This document shows, piece by piece, positions 63,450 to 64,000 of a stretch of 64,000 bases of DNA; position 1 is the first letter of the stretch, and the number at the start of each line of letters is the position of its first letter. The notes beneath the pieces are model-generated. The model ran no database searches and was not told where the DNA came from. It saw only the letters and a list, made by a program, of their open reading frames with translations. Made by a program: the position numbers and the translations under genes. The DNA comes from Pseudomonadota bacterium (GTDB lineage Bacteria; Myxococcota_A; UBA796; SXON01), in contig JAUXQH010000001.1 of the NCBI GenBank assembly GCA_030685065.1, forward strand, positions 62,001 through 126,000, read 5' to 3'.

Positions 63450-64000
63450 ATGTTCATCATGTGGTTGGTGTTGGGTTGCAAGGGCCCGGAGATGGAGGCG
63501 GAGAACGCCAAGCTGACGCAGCGCGTCGCCGACCTCGAGCGCACCCGCGATCGGTTGGAGAAGGACAACGAGGCCCTCAAGGCCCGCGTGAAGCGCGCCC
63601 AGGAGGAGGAGGACAAGGCGAAGCAGAGCGCCGCCCTCGAGAAGCTCGGCCTGAAGGACGGCCAGAAGCTCGTCGCCACCTTCCAGACCTCGCTCGGCGA
63701 CATCCAGTGCGTGCTCCGGCCCGAGCAGGCGCCGGAGACCGTCGCGAACTTCGTCCAGCTCGCCCGCGGCGAGAAGGCGTGGACCGACCCGAACACCGGC
63801 AAGGAGACCACCCGCCCCCTCTACGACGGCACGATCTTTCACCGTGTCATCCCGGACTTCATGATCCAGGGCGGCGATCCGCTCGGAAACGGCACGGGGG
63901 ACCCCGGCTACAAGTTCGCCGACGAGGTCGGGGACTTCACCGTCTTCGACAAGACCGGCCTGCTCGCCATGGCCAACTCGGGCCCCGACACCAACGGCTC
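63450..64000 (+). CDS. Cyclophilin-type peptidyl-prolyl isomerase lipoprotein (3' end outside window)
   Basis: At least 183 residues; the frame runs off the window. The signal MFIMWLVLGC gives a lipobox at C10. Residues 15-65 are a charged coiled coil (LTQRVADLERTRDRLEKDNE), and from about residue 80 a cyclophilin domain begins: VATFQTSLGDIQCVL, then APETVANFVQLARG, FHRVIPDFMIQGGDP with the catalytic Arg, and LAMANSGPDTNG. It is probably an outer-membrane-anchored periplasmic folding catalyst. AAGGGAG lies about eight bases before the ATG. Confidence 0.9.
   Translation, partial: MFIMWLVLGCKGPEMEAENAKLTQRVADLERTRDRLEKDNEALKARVKRAQEEEDKAKQSAALEKLGLKDGQKLVATFQTSLGDIQCVLRPEQAPETVANFVQLARGEKAWTDPNTGKETTRPLYDGTIFHRVIPDFMIQGGDPLGNGTGDPGYKFADEVGDFTVFDKTGLLAMANSGPDTNG

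Overview
The window is about 64 kb of very GC-rich DNA (roughly 70% G+C by eye), almost fully coding, from a Gram-negative bacterium that looks like a member of Myxococcota or a close deltaproteobacterial relative. The evidence is an abundance of lipoproteins, DUF2330 proteins ending in a Cys/hydrophobic/Arg tail like myxobacterial sorting signals, Asp-Thr repeat linkers, a MopE-type metal-binding motif, an Oar-like TonB-dependent receptor and a PilB-type ATPase. GTG and TTG starts, and one apparent CTG start, are frequent. I found no rRNA, tRNA, CRISPR array, insertion sequence or prophage gene. No non-coding stretch exceeds about 230 bases.

Left part (1-8.6 kb): two related secreted proteins, then a reductive pyrimidine catabolism cluster. 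It has a class III aminotransferase divergent from dihydropyrimidinase, then beta-ureidopropionase and an aldehyde dehydrogenase as a pair, followed by a fatty-acyl-CoA ligase. Together they would take dihydrouracil to beta-alanine and then malonic semialdehyde and malonate. A MatB-like malonyl-CoA synthetase near 27 kb could use the malonate. 8.7-17.8 kb holds a tightly packed minus-strand operon: TonB receptor, 490-aa lipoprotein, GH92 mannosidase-like lipoprotein and two DUF2330 proteins. It looks like a polysaccharide or glycoprotein utilisation locus in a non-Bacteroidetes setting.

17.8-38 kb is mixed. It includes a small TonB-plug-like secreted protein, a lower-GC SRPBCC gene, exonuclease III, a haem protein resembling the N-terminus of FTR1 iron-permease fusions, an AAA ATPase next to a COG0523 GTPase, a class A penicillin-binding protein, pyrF, plsC, a bolA-grxD pair, a GT2 glycosyltransferase, a glyoxalase-fold protein and an HdeD-like membrane protein.

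37-64 kb is rich in surface, signalling and secretion genes: a sulfatase-fold enzyme with Thr at the nucleophile position, pilB, and a membrane-anchored ECF-sigma-like protein just upstream. It also has an acid phosphatase with a DTDTDT linker, a MopE-motif lipoprotein, two B12-binding-type radical SAM proteins, two tandem CAP-domain proteins, an FHA-ABC transporter fusion and a cNMP-binding/methyltransferase fusion. The rest are a C_GCAxxG_C_C-type protein, an APC transporter, a radical SAM/methyltransferase/TerB-like operon, a 1050-aa Ig-repeat protein with a predicted outer-membrane barrel, and a cyclophilin cut by the window end.
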